DNA of 64,000 bases. Source: Micromonospora sp. MP36 (GTDB lineage Bacteria > Actinomycetota > Actinomycetes > Mycobacteriales > Micromonosporaceae). This document shows positions 51,292 through 60,333 of the stretch, one piece after another. The stretch is from the NCBI RefSeq assembly GCF_008119785.1, contig NZ_VSFA01000009.1, positions 1 to 64,000 on the forward strand, given 5' to 3'. Position 1 is the stretch's first letter, and each line of letters opens with the position of its first letter. Made by a program: the position numbers and the translations under genes. The notes under the pieces are model-generated. The model was not told the origin of the DNA. It did no database searches and saw nothing but the letters and a program-made list of their open reading frames with translations.

Positions 51292-51364
51292 TGCGCCGCC
51301 AGGGACTCGAACCCCGAACCCGCGGATTAAGAGTCCGCTGCTCTGCCAGTTGAGCTAGCGGCGC
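51292..51364 (-). tRNA. tRNA-Lys (anticodon CTT)
   Basis: The minus strand folds as a cloverleaf: 5' acceptor GCGCCGC pairs with 3' GCGGCGC, anticodon stem GCGGA/TCCGC with loop CTCTTAA, T-arm with GGTTCGAGTCCC, discriminator A at 51292. The CCA end is encoded (51291-51289). The anticodon CTT reads the AAG lysine codon. Its 3' end faces the RHS/IS region. Confidence 0.95.
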
Positions 51365-51551
51365 TCGCTGGCAACGGGGAGAACATTAGCATGGCCCCCG
51401 ACCCGGGTTCCAATCCGATCCCCGGCTCCCCCCTTCGGCCGAGCTTAAGGGACAAAGTTCCCCAAAACCGCCATCCGCGGCTCCGAAGGGCCCAAGGTCA
51501 TGGCGTTGATACGGCACGATGTGCGCCAGGCACGCGAGAGCTGAGGTGGGG

Positions 51552-52817
51552 ATGGGCAGGTTCGGGCGGGCCGGGGCGATGATGGGCGCCCTGGTTCTCA
51601 CGGCGTCGTTGGCACTGACCGGGTGCGGGGACGACCAGAAGAAGCCGCCGGCCGCAAGCGGCGGGCAGCAGCAGGCCGGGACGGACATCCCGGCGGGCGG
51701 TACGCCGAGCGAACCCGCGAACGAGGCCCCGCTGCCGCTGCCGGTGAGCCCGGCCGACGGGTCGACCCGGCGCCCGGTCAGCACCGAGATCAGCGCGACG
51801 ATCCCCGGCGGCGGCAAGGTGTCGAAGGTCGTCCTCACCGCGGCGAACGGCACGAGCGTCGCCGGCCGGATGCGGCGCGACGGCTCGTCCTGGGTGCCCT
51901 CCGCTCCGCTGAAGTACGCCACCCGGTACACCGCCACGGTCACCGGCACCGGCACCGACGGCCGGACCCACCAGGGCACCAGCACCTTCACCACGATGGC
52001 CAAGCCGAAGTCGATGATCGGGTCTGGGCTGTACCTGTTCAGCGGCAAGACCTACGGCGTGGCGATGCCGGTGGTGGCCGAGTTCTCGCCGGGCATCCCG
52101 AAGAAGGATCGGGCCGCGGCGCAGAAGCGGATGTTCGTCCAGACCGACCCGCCGCAGCCGGGCGCCTGGCACTGGGTCGACAACGGCACGCAGGCGTACT
52201 ACCGGGCGCCGGAGTACTGGCAGCCGGGCACCACGATCACGGTACGGCTGGCGCTGGCCGGGATCCCGCTGAGCAACGGCCGGTACGGCAACGTCGACCG
52301 GAGCGCGACCGCGAAGATCGGCCGGGCCTTCGAGATGAAGGTCGACAACGCGACCAAGCGGATGAGCGTGTACGAGAACGGCGCGCTGGTCCGCACCCTG
52401 CCGGTGAGCCTCGGCAAGAAGAGCACCCCCTCCTCCAGCGGCACCATGGTGGTGATGGAGAAGAAGGAGTCGACGGTCTTCGACACCCGGGATGAGCCGG
52501 ATCCGCGGAACCGGTACGTCACGAAGATCGACTTTGCCCAGCGGTTGACCTGGGGCGGCGAGTACATCCACGCCGCACCGTGGTCGGAGGGGGTGCAGGG
52601 GCGGCAGAACGTCTCACACGGCTGCGTGAACGTCTCGATGGCCAACGGGCGGTGGCTCTTCGGCCAGACCCTGGTCGGCGACCCGATCACCGTCAAGGGC
52701 ACCGAGCGGAAGCTGGTGCCGGGCAACGGCTGGACGGCGTGGAGCATGAGCTGGTCGCAGTTCGTGGCGGGCAGCGCCCTGCCGGTGCCCGACGGCGGGT
52801 CCGAGCCGACCTTCTGA
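51552..52817 (+). CDS. L,D-transpeptidase lipoprotein, copy 1 (421 aa)
   Basis: ATG 51552 follows GAGGTGGGG. A signal with lipobox (ALTGC) anchors the protein in the membrane. Two Ig-like/BID domains lie at about residues 60-260 (KVVLTAANGTSVAGRM; YLFSGKTYGVAMPVV), then the YkuD catalytic domain (about 265-390) with the active-site signature HGCVNVSMANG containing the catalytic Cys and His. It forms 3-3 peptidoglycan cross-links outside the membrane, as in LdtMt2 of mycobacteria. It is the first of a tandem pair; about 220 bp separate it from copy 2. Confidence 0.93.
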   Translation: MGRFGRAGAMMGALVLTASLALTGCGDDQKKPPAASGGQQQAGTDIPAGGTPSEPANEAPLPLPVSPADGSTRRPVSTEISATIPGGGKVSKVVLTAANGTSVAGRMRRDGSSWVPSAPLKYATRYTATVTGTGTDGRTHQGTSTFTTMAKPKSMIGSGLYLFSGKTYGVAMPVVAEFSPGIPKKDRAAAQKRMFVQTDPPQPGAWHWVDNGTQAYYRAPEYWQPGTTITVRLALAGIPLSNGRYGNVDRSATAKIGRAFEMKVDNATKRMSVYENGALVRTLPVSLGKKSTPSSSGTMVVMEKKESTVFDTRDEPDPRNRYVTKIDFAQRLTWGGEYIHAAPWSEGVQGRQNVSHGCVNVSMANGRWLFGQTLVGDPITVKGTERKLVPGNGWTAWSMSWSQFVAGSALPVPDGGSEPTF

Positions 52818-53034
52818 GCCTGGTCGAGGTGGCTCGGTGACCTGCCGGGCCACCGCCGGTGGCCGCCGGGCCGCGCCGGACCAGGGCAGAGACTGGCCCG
52901 TTCGGGCAGCGCTGCAACATTCCCGAATCGTTACATCGCGTTCGGCGTGTTTCGGTTCACTTCCGGCAACGGGTATCGGTACTCGCGCGTCTGTAGGGGA
53001 CGATGGGACCGGGGATGACGACTGTGGGGGAACC

Positions 53035-54342
53035 ATGCGAGCTAGCCAGGACGAGCTGATCCGGCGCGGCGCCCGGCACGGCACGCGGCGGCGCGTGTTC
53101 GCGGCCGCGGTGCTCGCCGCCGCGATGGCGCTGACCTCCGCCTGCACCGGCGGTGGTGGGGACGACAAGCCGTCGAGCTGGCAGGGGGGCGAGGAGAGCG
53201 GCCCGAAGGCCGCCGCCACCATCACCGAGCCCGCGGCCGATGCCAAGGACGTGGCCGCCTCGACCGCCATCACCTTCACCACCAAGGAGGCGAAGGAGAC
53301 CACCGTCGAGCTGAAGGACTCCGCCGGCACGGCGGTCGAGGGTGCGCTCGCGGAGGACGGCAAGAGCTGGCTCCCCGCCGGCGCCCTCAAGTACGGCGAG
53401 ACGTACACCGCGACGGTGACCGCGACCGGCGACGACGGCAAGCCGGCGACGGCGACCAGCAAGTTCACCACCATGGCCAAGCCCGCCAAGCAGATCCGGG
53501 TCAGCAGTTTCCTCGGTGACAACCAGACCGTCGGCGTGGGCATGCCGCTGATCGTCAAGTTCAGCCGGGCCATCCCGCAGGACTACCGGGACGACGTGCA
53601 GCGCCGGATGACGGTCACCGCGAAGCCGGTCCAGGAGGGCATCTGGCACTGGGTGAGTCCCACCGAGGTGCGCTACCGGCCGAAGAAGTTCTGGCAGGCC
53701 AACAGCACGGTGTCGTACCGGGTGCAGGCGGGGGGGCTCCCGCTCGGCGACGGCTGGTACGGCCGCTCCGACCTGACCGTCGACATCAAGATCGGCCCGT
53801 CGTTCATCATGACCGTCGAGAACCGCACCAAGCGGATGACGGTCACCAAGGACGGCAAGGTGATCCGCACGATCCCGGTGAGTCTCGGCAAGAAGACCAC
53901 CCCCTCGTCCAGCGGCACTATGGTAGTGATCGAGAAGCTGCGCAAGACGGTCTTCGACACCCGCGAGGAGTTGGGCCCGCAGGAGGGCTACCGCACCGAC
54001 ATCGACTTCGCCCAGCGGCTCACCTGGGGTGGCGAGTTCATCCACGCCGCGCCCTGGTCGGAGGGGGTGCAGGGCAAGGTCAACGTCTCGCACGGCTGCG
54101 TGAACGTCTCGATGGCGGAGGGGGCCTGGCTGTTCACCAACACCCGGATCGGCGATCCGATCACGGTGAAGGGCACCGAGCGCAAGCTCCAGAACGGCAA
54201 CGGCTGGACGGACTGGAACATGAGCTGGGAGGAGTACGTGAAGGGCAGCGCCCTGCCGTACGAGCCGCCGGCGCAGCCGGGTGACGACACCAGCCCGAGT
54301 GCCGGCCCGAGCGACCAGCCCAGCGCCACGCCGACCGCCTGA
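53035..54342 (+). CDS. L,D-transpeptidase lipoprotein, copy 2 (435 aa)
   Basis: Same architecture as the upstream gene: lipobox LTSAC, two Ig-like domains (ATITEPAADAKDVAASTAIT; RVSSFLGDNQTVGVGMPLIV) and a YkuD domain with HGCVNVSMAEG. The catalytic segment and the core GTMVVxEKxxxTVFDTR are nearly identical to copy 1, whereas the N-terminal domains diverged and the C-terminus adds a Pro/Ser/Thr-rich tail. ATG 53035 was chosen over an upstream frame because it begins a normal signal peptide. The 217-bp gap before it likely contains its own promoter. Confidence 0.93.
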   Translation: MRASQDELIRRGARHGTRRRVFAAAVLAAAMALTSACTGGGGDDKPSSWQGGEESGPKAAATITEPAADAKDVAASTAITFTTKEAKETTVELKDSAGTAVEGALAEDGKSWLPAGALKYGETYTATVTATGDDGKPATATSKFTTMAKPAKQIRVSSFLGDNQTVGVGMPLIVKFSRAIPQDYRDDVQRRMTVTAKPVQEGIWHWVSPTEVRYRPKKFWQANSTVSYRVQAGGLPLGDGWYGRSDLTVDIKIGPSFIMTVENRTKRMTVTKDGKVIRTIPVSLGKKTTPSSSGTMVVIEKLRKTVFDTREELGPQEGYRTDIDFAQRLTWGGEFIHAAPWSEGVQGKVNVSHGCVNVSMAEGAWLFTNTRIGDPITVKGTERKLQNGNGWTDWNMSWEEYVKGSALPYEPPAQPGDDTSPSAGPSDQPSATPTA

Positions 54343-54355
54343 CCCGGGGCGTACC

Positions 54356-54391
54356 GCCAGGAGCCTTCTCCCGACGGAGAGGGCTCCTGGC
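54356..54391 (+). terminator. Terminator hairpin after L,D-transpeptidase 2
   Basis: GCCAGGAGCC...GGCTCCTGGC with inner TCTCC/GGAGA pairs gives a near-perfect stem of about 15 bp, 14 bases after the stop. Confidence 0.75.
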
Positions 54392-54412
54392 GCGTCCGGG
54401 CCCGGTGACGAA

Positions 54413-54442
54413 CGAAGCCCCCTCCCGGAGGAGGGGGCTTCG
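54413..54442. terminator. Hairpin between transpeptidase gene and tRNA-His
   Basis: Perfect 13-bp stem CGAAGCCCCCTCC / GGAGGGGGCTTCG with a 4-nt loop, placed directly downstream of the leftward tRNA-His and facing the previous terminator. Confidence 0.7.
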
Positions 54443-54449
54443 TTGCTGG

Positions 54450-54523
54450 GGTGACTGATGGGAATTGAACCCACGACAACCGGGACCACAACCCGGTGCT
54501 CTGCCAACTGAGCTACAGCCACC
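54450..54523 (-). tRNA. tRNA-His (anticodon GTG)
   Basis: On the minus strand the acceptor GTGGCTG pairs with CAGTCAC (one G-T pair); the anticodon loop TTGTGGT sits on a CCGGG/CCCGG stem, and the T-arm contains GGTTCAATTCCC. The extra 5' G (54523) opposite C73 (54450), unique to histidine tRNAs, is encoded. CCA is encoded at 54449-54447. Confidence 0.95.
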
Positions 54524-54612
54524 ATGCTCTCCGCGCCGGTCGAGCCGGGCGGGGCGCGGACTAATAATAGCCACACCCCTGCCGCCCCCGTCCACCGGGT
54601 TCCGGCGGGGCG

Positions 54613-55203
54613 TCAGAGCTGGGCGGCGATCGCCTTGGCGCTCTCCACGTCCGGGCCGGGCAGCGGGACGAAGATGGTCCGGCGGTAGTACTCCAGCTCC
54701 CGGATGCTCTCCCGGATGTCCGCCAGGGCCCGGTGGGCCAGCCCCTTCTGCGGCTGACCGAAGTACACCCGGGGGTACCAGCGCCGGCAGAGCTCCTTGA
54801 TCGAGGAGACGTCGATCATCCGGTAGTGCAGGTGCGCGTCGAGGCGGGGCATGTCCCGGGCGATGAAGCCGCGGTCGGTGGCGATCGAGTTGCCGCACAG
54901 CGGCGCGCCGCCGGAGTCCTTGACGTATTTGGTGATGTAGTCGAGCACCATGTCCTCGGCCTCGGCGAGGGTGACCGTGGACCGGCGGGCGGCCTCGGTG
55001 AGCCCGGACTTGGCGTGCATGGTCTGCACGATCTCCGGCATCCCGTCCAGCGCCGCGTCGTCGGCGTGGATGACCACGTCGACGCCCTCCCCCAGCACGT
55101 TGAGGTCGGGGTCGGTGACGAGCGCGGCGACCTCGATCAGCGCGTCCCGGCCGAGGTCCAACCCGGTCATCTCACAGTCGATCCAGACGAGAAGATCAGC
55201 CAC
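54613..55203 (-). CDS. orn: Oligoribonuclease (196 aa)
   Basis: DEDDh-family 3'-5' exoribonuclease that degrades 2-5 nt RNAs and linear c-di-nucleotides such as pGpG. Exo I is [11 protein letters not shown] (Asp, Glu), Exo II is [12 protein letters not shown] (Asp), and Exo III is [14 protein letters not shown] (His, Asp). Length and sequence fit Orn along the whole protein; the typical [20 protein letters not shown] segment is present. It is downstream of, and in the same direction as, no other protein gene; tRNA-His follows it on the same strand, a neighbourhood I know from other actinobacteria. Confidence 0.97.
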   Translation of the reverse strand: MADLLVWIDCEMTGLDLGRDALIEVAALVTDPDLNVLGEGVDVVIHADDAALDGMPEIVQTMHAKSGLTEAARRSTVTLAEAEDMVLDYITKYVKDSGGAPLCGNSIATDRGFIARDMPRLDAHLHYRMIDVSSIKELCRRWYPRVYFGQPQKGLAHRALADIRESIRELEYYRRTIFVPLPGPDVESAKAIAAQL

Positions 55204-55277
55204 CGGACCAGACTACGCGTCGCCGACCCGCCCGCGCCTCGGCACCATGGCCGACGTGGACCAGTAGGGTTTGCCCC

Positions 55278-56537
55278 GTGCCAGCCGAACCCGTCGCACC
55301 ACCCGCCGTCACCGACGACGATCCGGGCGGCCGTAGGGCCCGTCGGCTCGTCACGGTGGTGGCGCTCGCGGCGGTGCTGCCGGCGCTCTATCTGCCCGGC
55401 ACGGTCCACGACTTCTTCGACCTGAAGATCTACATGCGGGCGATGGACTGGTGGGCGGCCGGCCACCCGCTCTACGACTACGTCCAGGCGGACCGGGTGC
55501 AGGGGGCGCTCTACTTCACCTACCCGCCGTTCGCCGCGCTGCTGCTGCGGCCGTTCGCGCTGCTACCGCTCGGCGCCACCGTGGCGATCTTCACGGTGCT
55601 GACCGTGGTGGGCGTGGTGGTGACGACCCGCTGGCTGGTGCTCCCGGTCATCGCGCGGCACGACCTGCCCAAGCTGTTCACCCTCGCGGTGGCCGTCCTG
55701 CTGGTGTTCGCGGTGGAGAGCACCCGGGAGACGCTCACCTTCGGCCAGATCAACATGCTGCTGGTGGTGCTGATCCTGGCCGACCTGCTCTTCGCCGTAC
55801 CCGGGGGGCGGCCCTGGGCCGGGGTGGGCGTGGGGCTGGCGGCGGCGCTCAAGCTCTTCCCCGGCATCTTCGTGCTCTACCTGCTGGCCACCCGGCGCTG
55901 GCGGGCGGCGGCGCTCGCCTCGGGGACCGCGGCGCTGGCCACCCTGCTGGCCGCGGCGCTCGCGCCGGGCGACTCGTGGCGGTTCTGGACCCACGAGCTG
56001 TGGGCGACCGATCGGGTGGGACGCACCGACTACACCGGTAACCAGTCGCTGTTCGGCCTGCTCAGCCGGATCACCGCGCCGGAGAAGCCGGCTCAGCTCC
56101 CCTGGCTGCTGCTGGTGGTCGTGGTGGTCGGGTACGGGCTGTGGCGGGCGGCCCGCGCCGCCCGGGCTGGGGACGCGCTGGCCGGGCTCACGCTGACCGG
56201 CCTGGTGGGTGGCCTGGTCAGCCCGATCACCTGGACGCACCACCTGTACTGGTTCATCCCCGCGGTGGTGGTGCTGGTCGACGCCGGGCTGGACGCGGAC
56301 CGGGACACGGTGGCGGGTGTCCGGCGGCGCCGCTGGCGATTCGCCCTGGCGATCGGTACCGCCTTCGTGATCATCTACGGGGTGGTGACGTTCCAGGACT
56401 GGGGCGTCGCGCCGGCGCGTACCGACAGCTTCGGCGAGTTCGTCGCGCGCAACGCGTACGTGCTGCTCAGCCTGGTGCTGCTGGCGGCGCTGCCCGCGCG
56501 CCGGGCGGCCGATCGGGACCGGACCGGCACAGCCTGA
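55278..56537 (+). CDS. GT87-family polyprenol-linked mannosyltransferase-like membrane protein (419 aa)
   Basis: About ten transmembrane helices with the DUF2029/GT87 features: the first external loop FFDLKIYMRAMDWWAAGHPL with an Asp, Tyr and acidic cluster, then YVQADRVQGALYFTYPPFAA, a GQINMLLVVLILADL helix and PITWTHHLYWFIPA. Relatives are PimE-like alpha-1,2-mannosyltransferases that use polyprenyl-phosphate mannose outside the membrane. The start is GTG 55278. The exact acceptor (PIM, lipoglycan or arabinomannan) is not determined by sequence. It is divergent from orn. Confidence 0.85.
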   Translation: MPAEPVAPPAVTDDDPGGRRARRLVTVVALAAVLPALYLPGTVHDFFDLKIYMRAMDWWAAGHPLYDYVQADRVQGALYFTYPPFAALLLRPFALLPLGATVAIFTVLTVVGVVVTTRWLVLPVIARHDLPKLFTLAVAVLLVFAVESTRETLTFGQINMLLVVLILADLLFAVPGGRPWAGVGVGLAAALKLFPGIFVLYLLATRRWRAAALASGTAALATLLAAALAPGDSWRFWTHELWATDRVGRTDYTGNQSLFGLLSRITAPEKPAQLPWLLLVVVVVGYGLWRAARAARAGDALAGLTLTGLVGGLVSPITWTHHLYWFIPAVVVLVDAGLDADRDTVAGVRRRRWRFALAIGTAFVIIYGVVTFQDWGVAPARTDSFGEFVARNAYVLLSLVLLAALPARRAADRDRTGTA

Positions 56538-56639
56538 AAGTTGCACCAAATGGACAGACGTCGCGACGGGCGCTGTTCGGCGCTAATCTGGTCACAACTA
56601 CCTCAGTTTTCTCCCAGGTAGCACCGATCCCCCGGTGAC

Positions 56640-56674
56640 GGTGGCCCTTCGCGTCGGCAGCGCGGAGGGCCACC
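56640..56674. terminator. Hairpin between convergent genes
   Basis: GGTGGCCCTTCGCG pairs with CGCGGAGGGCCACC (one T-G wobble), a 14-bp stem with a 7-nt loop, located between the mannosyltransferase-like gene and the convergent membrane-protein gene. Confidence 0.6.
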
Positions 56675-56687
56675 CGCCGTTCGGGCC

Positions 56688-57671
56688 CTAGGAGTCCAGC
56701 CCTGCGTCCCCGGGTGACGCCGCCGCCCGCGGCGGGACGTCCACCGGCCGGGGGGTCTGCGGCGTGGTGGCCGTGGGCCAGGCCCAGCTCGGGTCGGCCG
56801 GCAGGTCTGCCAGGGTCTCCGGGCGTCGGCTCGGCACCGGCTCGATCGCGGCCCGGGACCGGGCGGGGGCCGCCGATCCGACGGCGACCAGTTGCCGCTC
56901 CGGCCAGACCGGCCGCTCCCCCGCCACCTCGGGCGCGCCCAGCCCGCTGAGCGAGGTGACCCCGAGCCGCCCGGCGAGCACCGGGACCTGGTCGGGTTCG
57001 ACGACGAAGACCACCTCGCGCGGGCGGACCGGGCGCAGCAGGAGCAGCACGGCGAGGACCACCAGCAGCACCCCACCGGCGAGCAGCGCCCAGGCCAGCC
57101 CGGGGAACCAGCCGGCGCGCAGCTCGGCGCGCAGGTCCAGGGCCAGGTCTCCGCGCCCGTCCGGCCGCATCACCACCAGGCTCAGCGACCGTCCGGCCAG
57201 CTCGGCGGGGCTCCACTCCAGGGCGCCGGTCCCCTCGCGTACCCAGAAGCCCTGACCAGCCGGGACGGTGGTGGCGGTGGTGGTGACCGGGCCGGCGGGC
57301 TCGAGGCGGACCGGCAGCGGGCCGCGGGCCAGCGCGACCCGGCTGACGGTGGCGTGCGGGACGGCCTCGAGCCAGCGGCCCACCTCATCGCTCGGGGCCA
57401 GGCCGAGGAAGGCCGGCCCGTCGGCGGTGCGGGCGGTCAGCCGCAGGCGGGCCTGCGCGGTCCGGACGAACGGCGCCTCGGCGCGGAGCAGGTCGTCCAC
57501 GTCGGTGACCACGACGGCCTGCCCGGACGTGCGGACCGTCTCGAAGCGGGCGCCGAAGCCGCCGTCCGGGTCCGCGTGCCGGGCCACGGTCCAGAGCCCG
57601 GCACCCGCGAGGAGCGCCGGGATTCCCACGGCCAACAGCAGCATGCCGGCGATCGTTCGCACGAACCGCAT
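56688..57671 (-). CDS. Membrane protein of unknown function (327 aa)
   Basis: One N-terminal helix (about 5-26, IAGMLLLAVGIPALLAGAGL), a roughly 165-residue extracytoplasmic beta-rich region (QAVVVTDVDDLLRAEAPFVR; SDEVGRWLEAVPHATVSRVA), a second helix (about 188-211, ALLAGGVLLVVLAVLLLLRP) and a cytoplasmic proline-rich tail. The pattern resembles actinobacterial hypothetical two-helix envelope proteins; I cannot name a function. No operon partner is obvious; the YcnI gene lies about 150 bp away downstream of its own terminator and runs in the same direction. Confidence 0.75.
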   Translation of the reverse strand: MRFVRTIAGMLLLAVGIPALLAGAGLWTVARHADPDGGFGARFETVRTSGQAVVVTDVDDLLRAEAPFVRTAQARLRLTARTADGPAFLGLAPSDEVGRWLEAVPHATVSRVALARGPLPVRLEPAGPVTTTATTVPAGQGFWVREGTGALEWSPAELAGRSLSLVVMRPDGRGDLALDLRAELRAGWFPGLAWALLAGGVLLVVLAVLLLLRPVRPREVVFVVEPDQVPVLAGRLGVTSLSGLGAPEVAGERPVWPERQLVAVGSAAPARSRAAIEPVPSRRPETLADLPADPSWAWPTATTPQTPRPVDVPPRAAASPGDAGLDS

Positions 57672-57776
57672 TCGGGTCCTCTCCCTCGGTAGCCAACCAC
57701 CCGGCCGACCTTACCGACGGGAACCGCACAATCGCCGGATATCCACGGCAAGCACCCCGAGGACTGTGGAAAGCGC

Positions 57777-57807
57777 GCCGGCCCGCCGGAAGATCCGACG
57801 GGCCGGC
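57777..57807 (-). terminator. Terminator hairpin after the ycnI-like gene
   Basis: GCCGGCCCG (57777-57785) and CGGGCCGGC (57799-57807) form a 9-bp stem with a 13-nt loop just downstream of the leftward copper operon. Confidence 0.65.
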
Positions 57808-57821
57808 GGCAACCGCGCAGG

Positions 57822-58559
57822 TCAGGACTTCGCCGCGGGCTCCCGACGGGTACGCAGGAAGGCCAGCCCGCCGAGGACCAGACCGGCGAGGCCGGCGACC
57901 AGACCGGCCACGCCGAGGGCCGTGCCGGCGCCCCCGTCGGAGTCGTCGTCGCCGCCCGACGCGGCCGGCGAGGCGTTCGCGGCCACGTTGGCCGCCGGCG
58001 AGGCGGACGGCGACGCGGCGGTCAGCTTGAGCACCGGGGCCGGGTTCTCCGGCTCCTCCTTGCCCGGCGTCGGCACCTCGATCCAGCGGGACACGTTGCC
58101 GTCCGAGTAGGTCTGGATCACCTTGAACACCATCTGGTCGACCTGCGGCAGCGGCCCCATCGACACCGGGAACTCCTGGAACTCGCCCGGCTTGACCCCG
58201 CCGCCCGCCGCCGCGGTGAAGGTGAGCTTGGCCACCGCCTCGGTGAGCTGGCTGCCGTGCACCTCGATCGGCGGGTCCACCTTGCGCTTCTCCGACTGCA
58301 CCGTCCACCCGGGTACCGGCATGGTGGAGACCGAGCCGACCGGCGCGTCCTCCGGCAGGAAGACCTCCACCTTGGTGGTCGAGGCCGTGTCGCTCTCGTT
58401 CGGCACCCGGAAGGCGAAGCGGCCGTAGCTGCCCTGGGTCGCCTCCTTCGGGTTGACCGTGACGTGCGCCGAGGCCGGGCCGGCGAGGCCGAGCACGGCG
58501 GTGGCGACAGCGGCGAGGGTGAGCGTGGCCGCGGTGGCGGGACGCCGGAGACGAAACAT
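57822..58559 (-). CDS. YcnI-like copper-binding secreted protein (245 aa)
   Basis: DUF1775 protein. The signal peptide ends ASA-H, so mature His1 would form the known YcnI copper site; HVTVNPKEATQGSYGRFAFR and VGSVSTMPVPGWTVQSEKRK are the family motifs. A Pro/Ala/Ser linker and a C-terminal transmembrane helix (GVAGLVAGLAGLVLGGLAFL) with a basic end anchor it on the outer face. ATG 58559 gives this standard layout. It starts 14 bp after the copCD-like gene and so is third in the leftward operon. Role: periplasm-side copper handling with CopCD. Confidence 0.9.
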   Translation of the reverse strand: MFRLRRPATAATLTLAAVATAVLGLAGPASAHVTVNPKEATQGSYGRFAFRVPNESDTASTTKVEVFLPEDAPVGSVSTMPVPGWTVQSEKRKVDPPIEVHGSQLTEAVAKLTFTAAAGGGVKPGEFQEFPVSMGPLPQVDQMVFKVIQTYSDGNVSRWIEVPTPGKEEPENPAPVLKLTAASPSASPAANVAANASPAASGGDDDSDGGAGTALGVAGLVAGLAGLVLGGLAFLRTRREPAAKS

Positions 58560-58573
58560 GGGCGGAGCCTCTC

Positions 58574-60289
58574 CTACTTGATCGGCACGGTGGCGGTCAC
58601 CGTGGCCTGGTCGATGTCGGACGTACGGACGGTGAAGCGGAATTCCCACTGCCCCGCCGCCGGCAGGTTGATCTCACCGGTGGCATGGTTGTCGGTCAGT
58701 GGCAGCATCGGGATGTCGATCGGCTCGATCCCGGCCGACGGCAGCGCGGCGGTGGCCTTCCACTCCTTCACCGGCTGCGGTCGGTTGTCGGTGGTGTACG
58801 CGTACAGGTGCATCGAGTTGTTGCCCCGCTCGGCCGGGTCCAGCTCCAGCTGCAGCGAGTAGATCGGGCTGGTCAGCGTGGTGGTGAAGTAGCCGGTGGA
58901 CGTGCCGGCCACGTTGGCGGCCTCGGTGCGGGCCGGGGTGGTCTGCACCAGGTTGGCCGTGACGCCGAGCACCACCGCGGTGATCACCAGTTCGGCCACC
59001 ACCGCGCGCCGCATCAGCCCCGGGCGGCCCGCCGCGGTGCGCCGCCGCACCAGCGACCGGGAGTACGTGGCCACCGCGATCACCAGCACGAACAGACCGA
59101 TCTTGGTGAGCAGCAGCTGCCCGTAGGTGGTGTCCAGCAGCGCCTTCGGGGTGGCCACCTCGATCAACCCCTGCACGGTGCCGGCGAGCAGCAGCGCCGC
59201 GACCGCCAGGGCCGCCCAGCGGGACCAGATCGGCAGGATCGCGTCCAGCTCCCGCTCGTCGGCCCGGCGCAGCAGGAACACGGCGAGCATCACCAGGCCG
59301 CCCAGCCAGACGGCCATGCTGCCCAGGTGCACCGCGTCCACCACCACCGAGACCGCCGGCACCGGTGAGGCGGCCGGGTGGCCGGCCAGCGGCCAGGTGA
59401 ACAGCGCCGCCCCGCCGAGGACGGCCAGGATGATTCCGTCGGTCCGGCCGAGCGGCCCGGCGAAGAGCGGTCGCAGCAGGAACGCCGCCGCGGCGAGCAG
59501 GCCGAGCCGGACCAGGTGCGCCGTGCCGTACGTGCTGCCCAGCACGTCGCCGAGACCGGACCCGGTCACGGCGAACAGGCCACCGCCGGCCGTGTACGGC
59601 ACCTGCAACCACAGCTCCGCCAACGTGGCGGCCACCAGCAGGCCCAGCCCCGACCACGCCAGCCGGGCCGGCCCGCGCCGGGACAGCCGGCGCGGCCACA
59701 GCGCGGCCAGCACCAGCGCCGCGCCGACCAGCAGCAGAAGACCCAGGTAGCTGAGGTACTTCGCCACCTTCACCGCGTTCTCCACCACCGGGTTGGCGCG
59801 GCTGTCCGTACCGGTGTCGGTCGGCGGGGTCGACGGGGCGCCCACCGAGTAGGTGAAGGCGCCGGAGACCGGGTGGCTGTCGGCGGAGATCACCCGGTAG
59901 CTGACCAGGTAGGTGCCGCGCGCGCCGGACGGGTCGACCGGGATGGTCACCACCGCGTCCTTGAACGTCGGCTCGCCCCGGTCGGCCCGGGAACCGTCGG
60001 GGGCGATCACCCGGATCTTGCCGGGGACCTTCCGGACCCCCTCGCTGAAGGTCAGCACCACCTCGGCCGGCGCGTTCGGCACCACGGCGGAGGCGGTCGG
60101 GCTGGTGCTCACCAGCACCGCGTGGGCGCTGGCCGGGGTGGCCGGGGCGAGGAGGAGGGCGACCAGGGTGACCAGCAGGCCGGCGACGGTCCCCAGCCGG
60201 GCGGCCCAGTGGCGGTCGGCGGCGGCCCGTCGGTCGGCCCGGCGGCGGTCGGCGGCGGGCACGGGCCGGCGGCGTACGGCAGCAGTCAT
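58574..60289 (-). CDS. CopC-CopD fusion copper resistance/import protein (571 aa)
   Basis: A long arginine-rich N-terminus precedes a signal-type helix ending ASA-HAVLVSTSPT, so the CopC domain (to about residue 155) begins at the copper-binding His; the DSHPVSGAFTYSVG motif carries further ligands. About eight transmembrane helices of CopD follow (LSYLGLLLLVGAALVLAALW; VVVDAVHLGSMAVWLGGLVM, with the conserved His), then a C-terminal YtkA-like beta domain (YSLQLELDPAERGNNSMHLY). The fusion is normal in actinobacteria. An alternative start is ATG 60298. It is the second gene of the leftward copper operon, about 40 bp after the zinc-finger gene. Confidence 0.92.
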   Translation of the reverse strand: MTAAVRRRPVPAADRRRADRRAAADRHWAARLGTVAGLLVTLVALLLAPATPASAHAVLVSTSPTASAVVPNAPAEVVLTFSEGVRKVPGKIRVIAPDGSRADRGEPTFKDAVVTIPVDPSGARGTYLVSYRVISADSHPVSGAFTYSVGAPSTPPTDTGTDSRANPVVENAVKVAKYLSYLGLLLLVGAALVLAALWPRRLSRRGPARLAWSGLGLLVAATLAELWLQVPYTAGGGLFAVTGSGLGDVLGSTYGTAHLVRLGLLAAAAFLLRPLFAGPLGRTDGIILAVLGGAALFTWPLAGHPAASPVPAVSVVVDAVHLGSMAVWLGGLVMLAVFLLRRADERELDAILPIWSRWAALAVAALLLAGTVQGLIEVATPKALLDTTYGQLLLTKIGLFVLVIAVATYSRSLVRRRTAAGRPGLMRRAVVAELVITAVVLGVTANLVQTTPARTEAANVAGTSTGYFTTTLTSPIYSLQLELDPAERGNNSMHLYAYTTDNRPQPVKEWKATAALPSAGIEPIDIPMLPLTDNHATGEINLPAAGQWEFRFTVRTSDIDQATVTATVPIK

Positions 60290-60333
60290 GACCAACATGC
60301 TTCCCGACGCGACCGGCGATCGGCGACCCCTGA

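Noticed and set aside
56538..56690. Possible riboswitch in the gap after the mannosyltransferase-like gene
   Set aside because: Only a terminator-type hairpin is visible, and both flanking genes end here, so no gene lies downstream to control.
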